Assembly (NCBI GenBank): GCA_964517135.1
Contig: CAZFBA010000048.1
Location: 1 to 22,371, forward strand
Source of the DNA: CAZFBA01 sp964517135
Lineage (GTDB): Bacteria; Cyanobacteriota; Vampirovibrionia; JBFMGH01
Direction of reading: 5' to 3'
Length of the DNA: 22,371 bases
Part shown: piece after piece, positions 1 through 8,294 of the stretch
Layout of the letters: each line of letters opens with the position of its first letter
Position numbering within the stretch: the first letter of the stretch is position 1
Translations under genes and position numbers: made by a program
Notes under the pieces: generated by a model
Seen by the model: the letters and a program-made list of their open reading frames with translations, nothing else
What the model was told of the DNA's origin: nothing
The model's database searches: none

Positions 1-45
1 CCCCCGACACTAATTTCTTGAATCTGTGAACTTTTAAGTTATTCA
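1..45. repeat. Left copy of 45-bp terminal direct repeat
   Basis: These 45 bases are identical to 22327-22371. An exact match at both ends of a contig is the usual mark of a circular molecule assembled with an overlap, giving a true length of 22,326 bp. A real chromosomal direct repeat at which assembly stopped is the alternative. A perfect 10-bp palindrome (AGAGATCTCT, 45-54) sits at its inner edge. Confidence 0.9.
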
Positions 46-125
46 GAGATCTCTTTTAAAATAAGAGCCTGATTTTTCTAAAAAAGAACTTTAAGTTATT
101 TCTTTCAGTCACCATTTTTTTTATT

Positions 126-131
126 TATAAT
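126..131 (+). promoter_or_regulatory. Possible -10 box upstream of the first kinase operon
   Basis: A perfect TATAAT lies 75 bases before the TTG start at 206. The hexamer 17 bases upstream (TTTCAG) is a poor -35, so this is weak. A short run of TATT repeats (about 163-181) lies between it and the gene. Confidence 0.25.
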
Positions 132-205
132 AAGAATGAAATATTCAGCTTTGAGAGTATAAGTATTTATTTATTTATTTAATTCCAGTGAGGTAACAAA
201 ACCTT

Positions 206-2725
206 TTGCTAAAAAATCAACTCATCTTAAAAAAGGATTCCATTCTCAGCCAGTGGGTTAACGAACAATACAGTCAGTATAATGAAAATACTGTTATTAG
301 TCGTGAAAAGTTGCATGATATATCATTAAGCTTTTTTGACCTGTTTTTGAATACAATAGACTTTGAAACCCTTAATAAGCAAAACTTTAAAGAAATACAA
401 AGTTTTATAAATATGATATCTCAAGAAAGAATGGGAAACACTCATATAACCTATCAGCTTCAAAACTTCATTCTTACTTTTAAAAAAACCATTGTTGATT
501 GTCTTGAGATATATAAAGACCCGCAGAATATAGAATTACTTAAACAATTTATAACTTTAACAGATAAACTTGATCAACTTATATTCATATGTGTAGACTT
601 ATACACTGAAAACCTTGAAACTGACTATATCAAACAAACAGGTTATCTGAAAACACAATCTAAGCTCATGGAAACAGTCAATCAACTCTTTAGAATTGTT
701 TTAACCTGTGATTGTGGCCAGGTTGAACATGTTGCTCAATTTTGTCTGGAAAAGGCTATTGAGCTTACAGATGCAAAATTTGGCTTTATTGGTGAAGTTA
801 ATAAGCATGGGTTACTTGATACTTTTGTTATGAGCCCTACTGGCTGGGAAAGATGTAATATACCCGAAAATCAGAAAACCTGCCAGGTGAATAATATGAC
901 TATAAGAGGCATATGGGGATCTGTCATTAAAAATAATATTACCTTAAATCTATCAGACCCTTTAAACCATCCTGATTCTGTAGGTTTACCTGATGGGCAT
1001 CCCCCTTTAAAAAGCTTTCTGGGGGTACCACTTGTTCTTGATAATAAAGCCGCAGGTATTATTTCCCTTGCCAATAAAGAAAAGGGGTTTACTAAACACG
1101 ATCAATATATGATTGAAAAACTTTCTATTGCATTTCTGGAGGCTCTAACAAGCAAAAGAAAAGATATAGAACTTAAAAACCATCATGATTACCTTGAAGA
1201 ACTTATTCAGGATCGGACAAAATCTCTTGAAGAGCTAAACTACAATCTGAATGAAAGAATTAAAGAGCTTAACTGTTTGATTTCAATGTCAGATATCATA
1301 GATAATACATATGTATTAGATGAAATAATCCAGCAAGTTGTCAACCTGATTCCAACAGCAATGCAATACCCTGAGGATACCTGCGCCCGAATAACACTCT
1401 ATGATCAAACCTGGAAAACTGATAACTTCCGTGAAACACCGTGGAAACTACATAATAATATTATTATTAACAACAACCCAGCCGGAAGCATAGAGGTTTA
1501 TCATCTGATTGAAAAACCCTTAAAAGATGCCGGTCCATTCTTAAAAGAAGAAGTTGTTCTTTTAAAGACTATGGCAGAAAAGCTTGCAGGGGTTATTGAA
1601 CATCAGCATACCCTTAAAGAGCTTTATGAAAGCGAAGAAAAATATCGGAAACTGGTTAATAATTTGCCGCAAAAAATCTTCTACAAAGATAGAGGTTTGA
1701 CCTATCTTGCTGTTAATGAACTCTTTGCTGCTGACTTTAATCTTTCACCTGAAAATATCGTCGGCAAAAATGACTTTGAACTTTACCCTGCTGAAAAAGC
1801 ACTTGAATATCAAAAAATCGAAGAACAGGTTATAAAATCAGGCCAAACACTTAATTATGACCAGGTTATTGAAAAAAGTGGGCAGAAAGAATATTTTAAT
1901 ATTATTATTACACCCGTAAAAGATGATCAGGGCCTGATAGCTGGCTTATTGGGCATTATCTGGAATATAACTGAAAGAATAGAGTATCAGGAACGCCTCA
2001 AAGAAACGGTAGAAGCTTTGAAATTATCCAATAAAGAGCTTGAACAGTTTGCATATGTTGCTTCTCACGACCTGCAAGAACCTTTAAGGATGATAGCAAG
2101 CTATCTTCAGCTTATTGAAAGACGTTATAAAGACCAGCTTGATGATGATGCCTGTGAATTTATCGGCTATGCCGTGGATGGAGCAAACAGGCTTAAAAAA
2201 CTTATTAATGACCTGCTGGCATTCTCAAGAGTAGGAACACGTGGCGAGCCTTTTGAAAAAAATGACCTTAATTCTATTGTTCAAACAGCACTCATTAACC
2301 TTAAAGAAACTATTGAAGAAACAGAAGCTATTATAAAATGTGATTCATTGCCTGCATTACCGGTCGATAAAGCCCAGATGACAACAGTATTTCAAAATCT
2401 TATCGCTAATGCTATTAAATTTAAAAGCGATAAACCGCCTGAAATTTATATAACCTGTGAAGAAAAAGAAGATGAGTGGTTAATATCTATTAAAGATAAC
2501 GGTATTGGCTTTTCTTCAGAATATTATGAAAAAGTTTTTGTCATTTTTCAGCGATTGCATACAATAAAAGACTACCCCGGAACAGGCATCGGCCTTGCCA
2601 TCTGTAAAAAAATCATTGAACGACACGGCGGTAAAGTATGGGTTGAATCAATTCCTGAAAAAGGATCAACCTTTTTCTTTAACTTACCTAAAAGAAAACG
2701 ATTTAAGGAGAATAATAATGACTGA
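206..2725 (+). CDS. RsbRD-GAF-PAS sensor histidine kinase, cyanobacterial phytochrome-like kinase type
   Basis: This is a probably cytoplasmic sensor kinase of 839 aa with no obvious membrane segment. Residues 1-140 resemble the RsbRD N-terminal four-helix domain (ILSQW near the start). A clear GAF domain follows (about 163-312, with SFLGVPL and AGIISLANK), then a coiled coil, a weaker GAF-like region (about 360-465), and a PAS domain (about 475-595). The HisKA domain carries phosphoacceptor His621 in SHDLQEP, the form seen in phytochrome-type kinases. The ATPase domain has its N box (NLIANAIKFK), DNGIGF and GTGIGLAICKKI. The first GAF lacks an evident chromophore cysteine context, so light sensing is not claimed. 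An in-frame TAA at 194 makes TTG 206 the first possible start, with a GTGAGG-like site about 12 bases upstream. It overlaps the next gene by 8 bases, so the two are probably translationally coupled and form a cognate pair. Confidence 0.93.
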   Translation: MLKNQLILKKDSILSQWVNEQYSQYNENTVISREKLHDISLSFFDLFLNTIDFETLNKQNFKEIQSFINMISQERMGNTHITYQLQNFILTFKKTIVDCLEIYKDPQNIELLKQFITLTDKLDQLIFICVDLYTENLETDYIKQTGYLKTQSKLMETVNQLFRIVLTCDCGQVEHVAQFCLEKAIELTDAKFGFIGEVNKHGLLDTFVMSPTGWERCNIPENQKTCQVNNMTIRGIWGSVIKNNITLNLSDPLNHPDSVGLPDGHPPLKSFLGVPLVLDNKAAGIISLANKEKGFTKHDQYMIEKLSIAFLEALTSKRKDIELKNHHDYLEELIQDRTKSLEELNYNLNERIKELNCLISMSDIIDNTYVLDEIIQQVVNLIPTAMQYPEDTCARITLYDQTWKTDNFRETPWKLHNNIIINNNPAGSIEVYHLIEKPLKDAGPFLKEEVVLLKTMAEKLAGVIEHQHTLKELYESEEKYRKLVNNLPQKIFYKDRGLTYLAVNELFAADFNLSPENIVGKNDFELYPAEKALEYQKIEEQVIKSGQTLNYDQVIEKSGQKEYFNIIITPVKDDQGLIAGLLGIIWNITERIEYQERLKETVEALKLSNKELEQFAYVASHDLQEPLRMIASYLQLIERRYKDQLDDDACEFIGYAVDGANRLKKLINDLLAFSRVGTRGEPFEKNDLNSIVQTALINLKETIEETEAIIKCDSLPALPVDKAQMTTVFQNLIANAIKFKSDKPPEIYITCEEKEDEWLISIKDNGIGFSSEYYEKVFVIFQRLHTIKDYPGTGIGLAICKKIIERHGGKVWVESIPEKGSTFFFNLPKRKRFKENNND

Positions 2726-3185
2726 TAACATACCTGTAAAACCTATTGAAATACTTCTTATAGAAGATAACCCCGGCGATATAAGACTAACAAAAGAAGC
2801 TTTTAAAGAAGGTAAAGTTAAAAACAACCTTCACATAGCTATGGATGGTGAAGAAGCCCTCAAAATGCTTAAAAAGCAGGATAAGTACAAAAACTTACCC
2901 CGGCCAGGACTTATATTGCTTGATTTAAACCTCCCTAAAAAAGACGGCAGAGAGGTTCTTGAAGAAATTAAAGCTGATGAAAATCTTAAACGTATACCGG
3001 TAGTAATTTTGACCACCTCAAAAGCTGATGAAGATATTATGAAAACCTATAATTTACACGCTAATTGTTATATTACAAAACCGGTTGACCTTGACCAGTT
3101 TATAAAAGTGATCAAGTCAATAGAAAATTTCTGGTTAACCATAGTTGTTTTACCACCTAACGGAAGAACAAATGCAGCAGAGTAA
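2718..3185 (+). CDS. Single-domain response regulator, Rcp1-like
   Basis: This 155-aa protein is a stand-alone receiver domain of the type partnered with cyanobacterial phytochrome kinases (Rcp1 family). It has the acidic pair E16/D17 in LLIEDNPGD, phosphoacceptor Asp69 in LILLDLNLPKKDG, the switch Thr in VVILTTS, and the Lys of YITKPVD. There is no output domain, so it probably relays phosphate to another protein. The start at ATG 2718 is chosen because AAGGAG lies 7 bases upstream and because an earlier in-frame ATG (2595) would overlap the ATPase domain of the kinase. Its 5' end overlaps the upstream kinase by 8 bases and its 3' end overlaps the next gene by 14 bases. Both overlaps point to a single three-gene operon. 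Confidence 0.93.
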   Translation: MTDNIPVKPIEILLIEDNPGDIRLTKEAFKEGKVKNNLHIAMDGEEALKMLKKQDKYKNLPRPGLILLDLNLPKKDGREVLEEIKADENLKRIPVVILTTSKADEDIMKTYNLHANCYITKPVDLDQFIKVIKSIENFWLTIVVLPPNGRTNAAE

Positions 3186-4743
3186 AAACAAAAAAACACT
3201 TCTTATAGAAGATAACCCAGGTGATGTAAGGTTGATAGAAATTATGCTTTCTGAATCACCTGCTATAAAATTCGAAATGGTTTCTGCCGATTCTATTTCA
3301 TCTGCTATTGAACTTTTACAAAAAATATCTCCTGATGTTATTCTGCTGGATCTAAACTTGCCTGATAGCCAGGGGCTTGATTCAGTATTCAAAATTAAAA
3401 GCCACGTTGGTGATAAACCTATTGTCATTTTAACAGGCATTGATGATGACCTGCTGGGTATTAAGTCTATTGAAGCAGGGGCCCATGACTATCTTTGCAA
3501 AAATAACATTGACTCAAACCAGCTGATTCGCTCTATTAACTATGCGATAACCAGAAAACACCTTGAAGACGTCTTACAAAATGAAAAAACTAAACTTGAA
3601 TCAATGGTTGAAAAACGCACAGAAGAGCTTTTACAATCTATATCTAAACTTCAATCTATTTCTGACACTGCTTTTGATGCTATTGTTCTGGTAGATCAAA
3701 ATAATAGAATAGTTTTCTGGAATAAAGGAGCGGTAAGAATTCTTGGCTATTCTTATGAAGAAGCTATTGGCAAAGATTTTAACTTTTTCCTCTCATCAAA
3801 AGACACCACATCAAATCACCATGAACCTGTTAATAGGTCTTTAATTACTCATGATAAATTTTTTAGCGGTATTATTATGGAATTTGTAGCTATAACAAGA
3901 GAAAAAACAAAACTGTATCTTGAAGCATCTTTATCATCACTATATTTAAATAATGAAATGCATATTGTAAGCATCTTAAGAGATATTACCGAACGCAAAA
4001 TATATCAGGAAAGCCTTGAAAAAATTAATAGAGACCTTAAAATTGCCACCAAACACAGGGACAGGTTTCTTTCAACTATTAGCCATGAACTAAGAACTCC
4101 TTTAAATAGCATCATTGGTTTTTCTGATATGCTGGACAAACAATATTTTGGGCCTTTAAACGAAAAACAACAGGAATATGTTACTCATATAAAAAATAGT
4201 GGCAATCATTTACTGGCATTAATCAATGATGTACTTGATATTGCTCGTATTGATCAGGGAAAAATTACTCTTAATATAGAAAACATCCACATAGAAGAAG
4301 CTATCGAAGAAGCAGTTAGCCTGGTACTTTCTACTATTGAAGAGAAAAACATTAAAACAGAAACAACCATAAACCCTGATATTAAATATATTCAGGCAGA
4401 TAAAACCAGATTCAGACAAATATTATTAAATTTGTTCTCTAATGCCTGTAAATATTCACCTGAAAACGAAACCGTTAACATCCATGTTAGCAAAACAGAA
4501 ACAAACAAAACCTTTTTATCAGTTACAGACAGAGGAATTGGTATTAATAAAGAAGAATACGAAAAAATATTTGAAGAATTCTATCAGACACAATATACAA
4601 AAGAAAAAGCTATCGGCGGCACAGGCATTGGCCTTGCTTTAACAAAACGCTTAGTTGAACTACACAACGGTGAAATAGGGGTTTCATGCTCTAAAGAAAA
4701 CGGAACCACCTTCTGGATAATTATACCAGTTTATACAGTATGA
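3172..4743 (+). CDS. REC-PAS hybrid histidine kinase
   Basis: This 523-aa protein starts with a receiver domain (about 7-125; LLIEDNPGD, Asp60 in VILLDLNLPD). A short coiled coil and a PAS domain (about 162-273) follow. The HisKA domain has His305 in SHELRTPLN, and the ATPase domain has an N box (NLFSNACKYS), DRGIGI and GTGIGLALTKRL. An N-terminal receiver on a kinase is typical of the third member of cyanobacterial-type relay operons. It could be phosphorylated by the first kinase, or compete with the Rcp1-like protein for phosphate. ATG 3172 is preferred over TTG 3145 because GGAAG precedes it at normal spacing. No membrane segments are seen. A simple terminator does not follow directly; the nearest forward hairpin with a T tract is at 4981. 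Confidence 0.92.
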   Translation: MQQSKNKKTLLIEDNPGDVRLIEIMLSESPAIKFEMVSADSISSAIELLQKISPDVILLDLNLPDSQGLDSVFKIKSHVGDKPIVILTGIDDDLLGIKSIEAGAHDYLCKNNIDSNQLIRSINYAITRKHLEDVLQNEKTKLESMVEKRTEELLQSISKLQSISDTAFDAIVLVDQNNRIVFWNKGAVRILGYSYEEAIGKDFNFFLSSKDTTSNHHEPVNRSLITHDKFFSGIIMEFVAITREKTKLYLEASLSSLYLNNEMHIVSILRDITERKIYQESLEKINRDLKIATKHRDRFLSTISHELRTPLNSIIGFSDMLDKQYFGPLNEKQQEYVTHIKNSGNHLLALINDVLDIARIDQGKITLNIENIHIEEAIEEAVSLVLSTIEEKNIKTETTINPDIKYIQADKTRFRQILLNLFSNACKYSPENETVNIHVSKTETNKTFLSVTDRGIGINKEEYEKIFEEFYQTQYTKEKAIGGTGIGLALTKRLVELHNGEIGVSCSKENGTTFWIIIPVYTV

Positions 4744-4952
4744 CTTATTAAAGGAACCTCTGATTAATTAAGGACTTACTGATTCTAGCTAAAACAGTGA
4801 TTGAATCTAATACATAATCGCAATCAAAGAGGCTATAAATGAAATGTATTTCTATTCTAAACGACTAATGCATAACTATAACAATAGACTTTCATTTGAA
4901 AATTATTTCACTCAATGACAATATTGTGATATTATAAAATTAATCCATTTTT

Positions 4953-5000
4953 ATGTGGAGGTGGATGGTTAAACCATCGGGACCCGAAAGGGTCTTTTTT
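4953..5000 (+). terminator. Double hairpin ending in a T tract: operon terminator or small-RNA 3' end
   Basis: The sequence shows two adjacent hairpins: GATGGTT-A-AACCATC (4964-4978) and GACCC-GAAA-GGGTC (4981-4994). Six Ts follow (4995-5000). The second hairpin with its T tract is a standard intrinsic terminator on the plus strand. It lies about 240 bases after the kinase operon, which is far for that role, so it may instead end a short independent transcript. A TATAAA-like box at 4933-4938 could start one, but it lacks a well-spaced -35. Confidence 0.7.
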
Positions 5001-5004
5001 AATG

Positions 5005-5775
5005 CTATAAAAACTTTTTGCCGTACATTTTTCCACGATTTTGATAGTATTTATTCTGTAATATATCAACAATCTTTGAACCAAATGGTGGTAATTCTAT
5101 TTCTAAGAGCTTTTGCTCAATTAGTATTTCGTTTCTGCTTGGGTGGGCAAGCAAATCAGCTAATTGTAAACCTGAAATATTATTAGCTTTGGGTTTTATT
5201 TTTAGTTGACAACTGGTAAGTCTTGCACTAAAACGTTCACTGGTAAGATGATCATTACCATTCCTATATAATCTTGCAAAAGATTCCTTTAATTTTTTAT
5301 CTTCCTTCCCGCCTCTTGATTCAGCCAAAACATCACCTTTTGCGTTTATTTGATCGAGAAAGAATATGTATCTTTCTAATAGAATCATAAGACAATAATG
5401 ATAAGGATGAAATCTCCAGGTTGTATATGTATCCTTATGTTTTTTCTTATCTATGCATACTGAAACCACTTTATAATCCCATGATTTAAAAAGTTCAAGG
5501 ATTTCATAATCAAACTTTTCTCTTATAGCAGGATCTTTTAAAATCTCAAAAGGAGGAGATCCTCCCATTAATTCTTTTCTGTGAAAAATAACCGGATCAT
5601 CTGGATGAGAATCAAAAAACTTTTTTTTCAGGGCTTCCAGCTCAGGATTTACAACTTTTTTCACATAATCAAGCTCTATAATAACACCTATTAAACTCAA
5701 AAACCTGTGGTTAGGATTATCTGAGCTCTCCAGGTCAGCATTTCCAACTTCATCAATATACATTCTGTATTTCAT
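5005..5775 (-). CDS. DUF3800 domain protein
   Basis: This 256-aa protein has the DUF3800 pattern: an N-terminal YIDEVGN (Asp8, Glu9), an internal LAESRGGKED, and a C-terminal LQLADLLAH. DUF3800 proteins are predicted to have an RNase H-like fold with these acidic residues grouped as a possible metal site. Their biochemical role is largely unknown, and they are frequent in mobile and accessory regions. The length is normal for the family. The start at 5775 is the longest choice; a second ATG at 5763 (residue 5, just before YIDE) is also possible because neither has a strong ribosome site. The gene converges on the plus-strand terminator at 4981-5000. A decayed replication-gene relic lies immediately upstream on the same strand. 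Confidence 0.88.
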   Translation of the reverse strand: MKYRMYIDEVGNADLESSDNPNHRFLSLIGVIIELDYVKKVVNPELEALKKKFFDSHPDDPVIFHRKELMGGSPPFEILKDPAIREKFDYEILELFKSWDYKVVSVCIDKKKHKDTYTTWRFHPYHYCLMILLERYIFFLDQINAKGDVLAESRGGKEDKKLKESFARLYRNGNDHLTSERFSARLTSCQLKIKPKANNISGLQLADLLAHPSRNEILIEQKLLEIELPPFGSKIVDILQNKYYQNRGKMYGKKFL

Positions 5776-5848
5776 AAGCGTAAACTTACTTTTAGAATAT
5801 TACCTTTATCAAGCCATAAAGATAGTTTAATATTATCTCAAAAAATTT

Positions 5849-6076
5849 TTATATCAAACTCAACCAAACATTTGGTATCTCAATATGTTTAAATATCAGT
5901 GCCTTTAATGCAAATAATGCCTCAAATCTTTCCAGCCTGTCAGTTATGCCAGGGTCTATGAATTGAACCCTGTTTTCATCTTTCTAGTATTTAATCAAAA
6001 GGTGGTTTCCTACATCTAGCAGGGCTTGTAAAACTTTTCTTATTGGAACATGCCACCAATACTTATGTTTGAGCAT
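5849..6076 (-). pseudogene. Remnant of a replication-like winged-helix gene (C-terminal part)
   Basis: Minus-strand translation from an ATG at 6076 gives 75 codons interrupted by an in-frame TAG at 5984-5986. The segment LKHKYWWHVPIRKV followed by LQALLDVGNHLLIKY lines up without gaps with FKHTFWEHMQ...ALPEKGNHLLFKY of the intact gene at 13322-14356 (about residues 237-264). About half the positions are identical, including KH, W, H, AL, GNHLL and KY. Fifteen bases around the GNHLL codons are identical in DNA. A further similarity (EALFALKA versus AILFNLKA) near the end suggests an internal deletion. Upstream, another frame reads RKNPGDF, resembling KNQDF of the intact protein, so the relic may reach about 6145, where the interspersed repeat begins. 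Confidence 0.75.
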
Positions 6077-6145
6077 ACATTAGGGCATAAAAAATTTAAA
6101 AGTCTCCAGGGTTTTTTCTGAATATTAGCCTCTTTAGACTTTTTT

Positions 6146-6228
6146 TGTCATCCTTCGCTTCGCTCAGGATCTATCAAATGTTTATTTTGGATTACCACGT
6201 CGATATAAAAGCCCTTCTTGCAATGATA
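6146..6228. repeat. Degraded interspersed palindromic repeat (CTTCGCTTCGCTCAGGAT type)
   Basis: This stretch starts TGTCATCCTTCGCTTCG and ends near CAATGATA. Its left part forms an imperfect hairpin, ATCCT...AGGAT. Read on the minus strand it has the form TATCATTGC ... GACGTGG ... GGATGACA. I recall this pattern as a short interspersed repeat found in many unrelated bacterial genomes, with TGTCATTGC-like inverted ends. The central part here is AT-rich and mutated, so this is an old copy. It abuts the end of the replication-gene relic and may have interrupted it. Confidence 0.55.
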
Positions 6229-6271
6229 ATAGTTTATTGAATGCCTAAATTAGTATGAAATAAAAGACTCT

Positions 6272-6296
6272 CAGGAGTGCACTAAGTGCACTCCTG
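6272..6296. repeat. Perfect 11-bp inverted repeat hairpin
   Basis: CAGGAGTGCAC-TAA-GTGCACTCCTG is a perfect hairpin, more GC-rich than its surroundings. T runs on either side are short (TTTT within about 10 bases on each strand), so it could be a weak bidirectional terminator or the core of a small repeat. Confidence 0.55.
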
Positions 6297-6359
6297 TAGT
6301 TTTGCTGAATATTATCCTTTTCTATCTTCTTTAATACTGCTATAATAAACATTTCAGAT

Positions 6360-6518
6360 AAAAAAACTTTAAACCTGTGTCTATACTAAACCACCCTTTA
6401 TTATTAACATAGCTGCAAGTTGAAACCTTTTGATTTTCACAGGTTAAAGCTGTCTACTAAAAAGGTATTTTAAACCTTTTCACAAGACAGCCTCCCTGAA
6501 TATCTTACTATATCAGGG
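6360..6518 (-). terminator. Structured 3' region downstream of the solenoid gene, possible terminator
   Basis: Three pairings are visible. CCCTGA (6494-6499) pairs with TCAGGG (6513-6518). GCTGTCT (6449-6455) pairs with AGACAGC (6485-6491) around an inner AAAAGGT/ACCTTTT stem. AACCTGTG (6372-6379) pairs with CACAGGTT (6438-6445). On the minus strand the last pairing is followed by a run of seven Ts (6360-6366), so transcription of the gene ending at 6572 could stop there. The 58-base loop is long for an ordinary terminator, so this may be a structured 3' UTR. Confidence 0.45.
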
Positions 6519-6571
6519 AAATGAATACTATTCAAAACACTATAGTACTACAAAGCCTGTATTATGAGCTT

Positions 6572-8197
6572 TTATGCCAGTTGTTGTAACCTGTGTTGAT
6601 CTTTATTCTGATATTCCATAGGGTTATGATACAGGTTTTTACCGCCAAAAGCAGCTATTTCAGCAAATGAAAGCTTGATATCATTGGTTTTAATAGGTCT
6701 GGGTGATACAAAATATTCATTAGTATTATTATTTTGCTTTAAAGACTGATTGCCAGTATTGTTTAAACCTTCAGAATTCAGTCTCTGTAGAAAATCCATA
6801 TTGCCTGAATCACCAAGAAAGTTCAAAGCCATCTTTTTCAGAGGATGATCAGTCTTATTACTTGTTGCTGCTGTCTCAAGCACTTCATTCAGTTTACCCT
6901 GATTCAATGCGTCCTTGTTTTTCATACTGGTAACATTAGCCAGAGCCTTTTTACCTACAGGATCCTGGGGCAATTTTGCCAGATCAAGCAGTGCATCACC
7001 AGCCATTGAAGCATTAGCATTACCGCTTTCAGCAACCTGCGTGAGTCCATCAACAGCTTTTTCTCTAATTTGCGGAGCAAGTCGTTTATCACGGGTAAAT
7101 CCGGCGAGCATTTTTGTTGCTTCTCCACCAGCACTATTGCCATGAGAAGCAACTTTAGACAGACATTCAACTGCTTGAATTGCCTTATTCTTGCTTATTG
7201 TCGGATCTTTAACCAGTTCTTCCAGAGATTTTAAAGACTGCTGGTTGCCTGCTATTGCAGATTTTGTCAATCCCTCAAAAGCTGCCCTGAGAATACCATT
7301 CTGGCCTTCTGTTTTTATTATTTTCTGAAGACCTTTTGCTGCTTTTTCTCCAGACTGAGACCCGGGTTTATTTTCTGCCTCATCAGAAAGAAGGTTAACT
7401 ATGGTCAGCTTTTGGTCTTTGCGAATATTACCCTGTGAAAGGTTTACCAGTGTTTCAATTGCACTATTAGGATCTTTTTCAATTGCCTGTTTTGCGTAAT
7501 CTTCCAGTTTAATAGTACCTGAACTCAGCAATTGCTCAAGTTGTTGCATTGACTGCGTAGAATATGCTGCATCATTAATCAGTTTTGCCGCCATATTCGC
7601 CGATTCGCCAAATTCTTTTTCGTCTAAAAGACCGCTTTGAGACATCATTTGAAACATACCGGGATAATTAGGAGCCTCGTCAATCAGAGTATACACAGCG
7701 TTTTTAGCCTTGGTATAAACCTCCTGCATTTCAGAATTGTTGTTGATCATGCCATTAATAGTTGATAAAGTTCCTTTTGAAAGATTAATGAGCTTTCTAA
7801 ATGCTGCTTCGTTACCTGAGTAGCACTTTTGAACCAGTTCATCAACTTCATCAAGAAGTTTTTGAAGCTCATCTTCCTGACCTTCTGTCTTTGCAGTTTG
7901 AAAAGGCGAATAACCAAAAGATTTTACTTTCCCTGCTGGCTGAAATGCAAAATCTACAGCCTGTTGAGATTCATTCTGCCCCCCGGAGTCTGGCTTTCTA
8001 GCCATTTGATAAATGTTTTGAGCCGTTGACCTCTGAAGTTGTGTTTGTTGATCGGGGTTCTGAACAAAGTTATGCACAAATCTCTGTACCAGGCTAAGTT
8101 CTGCATCTCCAGCTATGTTAAAACCTGGCCTGGCGGGGGCTTTGTTTAACATACTGTTTGAAATCGCATTTTGATTGTAAAATACGCCTAGTGTCAT
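6572..8197 (-). CDS. Alpha-helical repeat (HEAT/ARM-like) protein
   Basis: This 541-aa protein has no recognised catalytic motif. The middle (about residues 110-440) is a succession of short amphipathic helix pairs, for example GEATKMLAGF, REKAVDGLTQVAESGN and AGDALLDLAKLP, with recurring A..L..LA patterns. This is what an alpha-solenoid of HEAT or armadillo type looks like, usually a protein-binding scaffold. The N-terminal 100 residues and C-terminal 70 are polar, rich in Asn and Gln, and look disordered. I see no signal peptide or membrane segment. The ATG at 8197 has a GAGAGAG-like purine run about 8 bases upstream. It is the last gene of the minus-strand block before the decayed region. 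The function is unknown. Confidence 0.8.
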   Translation of the reverse strand: MTLGVFYNQNAISNSMLNKAPARPGFNIAGDAELSLVQRFVHNFVQNPDQQTQLQRSTAQNIYQMARKPDSGGQNESQQAVDFAFQPAGKVKSFGYSPFQTAKTEGQEDELQKLLDEVDELVQKCYSGNEAAFRKLINLSKGTLSTINGMINNNSEMQEVYTKAKNAVYTLIDEAPNYPGMFQMMSQSGLLDEKEFGESANMAAKLINDAAYSTQSMQQLEQLLSSGTIKLEDYAKQAIEKDPNSAIETLVNLSQGNIRKDQKLTIVNLLSDEAENKPGSQSGEKAAKGLQKIIKTEGQNGILRAAFEGLTKSAIAGNQQSLKSLEELVKDPTISKNKAIQAVECLSKVASHGNSAGGEATKMLAGFTRDKRLAPQIREKAVDGLTQVAESGNANASMAGDALLDLAKLPQDPVGKKALANVTSMKNKDALNQGKLNEVLETAATSNKTDHPLKKMALNFLGDSGNMDFLQRLNSEGLNNTGNQSLKQNNNTNEYFVSPRPIKTNDIKLSFAEIAAFGGKNLYHNPMEYQNKDQHRLQQLA

Positions 8198-8269
8198 GAT
8201 TTCTACTCTCTCTAGGTTGTCAGAGATTTTAAACTTTAAATCCCTGAGATGATGTTATTTTTACAGTAT

Positions 8270-8294
8270 TATTATAGTAATAAATACTATAATA
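8270..8294. promoter_or_regulatory. Perfect 10-bp AT dyad with embedded TATAAT upstream of the solenoid gene
   Basis: TATTATAGTA (8270-8279) and TACTATAATA (8285-8294) form a perfect inverted repeat about 75 bases before the ATG at 8197. On the minus strand TATAAT (8271-8276) could be a -10 box, so the dyad could be an operator overlapping a promoter. No good -35 is seen. No other clear signal lies in 8198-8473. Confidence 0.35.

Larger units (their letters stand above)
5776..6571. other. Decayed 0.8-kb intergenic region
   Basis: No intact gene is visible. From left to right it contains a stop-interrupted relic of a replication-like protein (5849-6076, perhaps on to about 6145), a degraded interspersed repeat (6146-6228), an 11-bp-stem hairpin (6272-6296), and a strongly structured stretch (about 6360-6518) downstream of the minus-strand solenoid gene. 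The mix of a pseudogene and repeats suggests old insertion and deletion events. Confidence 0.7.

Noticed and set aside
163..181. TATT tandem repeats as a CRISPR or phase-variable tract
   Set aside because: These are only a few copies in non-coding AT-rich DNA without spacers; there is no reason to infer phase variation.
2595..2717. Longer start for the Rcp1-like regulator at ATG 2595
   Set aside because: It would overlap the conserved ATPase C-terminus of the kinase by about 130 bases. ATG 2718 has a perfect AAGGAG.
4953..5000. tRNA-like folding of the double hairpin
   Set aside because: There is no acceptor stem, T-loop consensus or anticodon arm of the right size.
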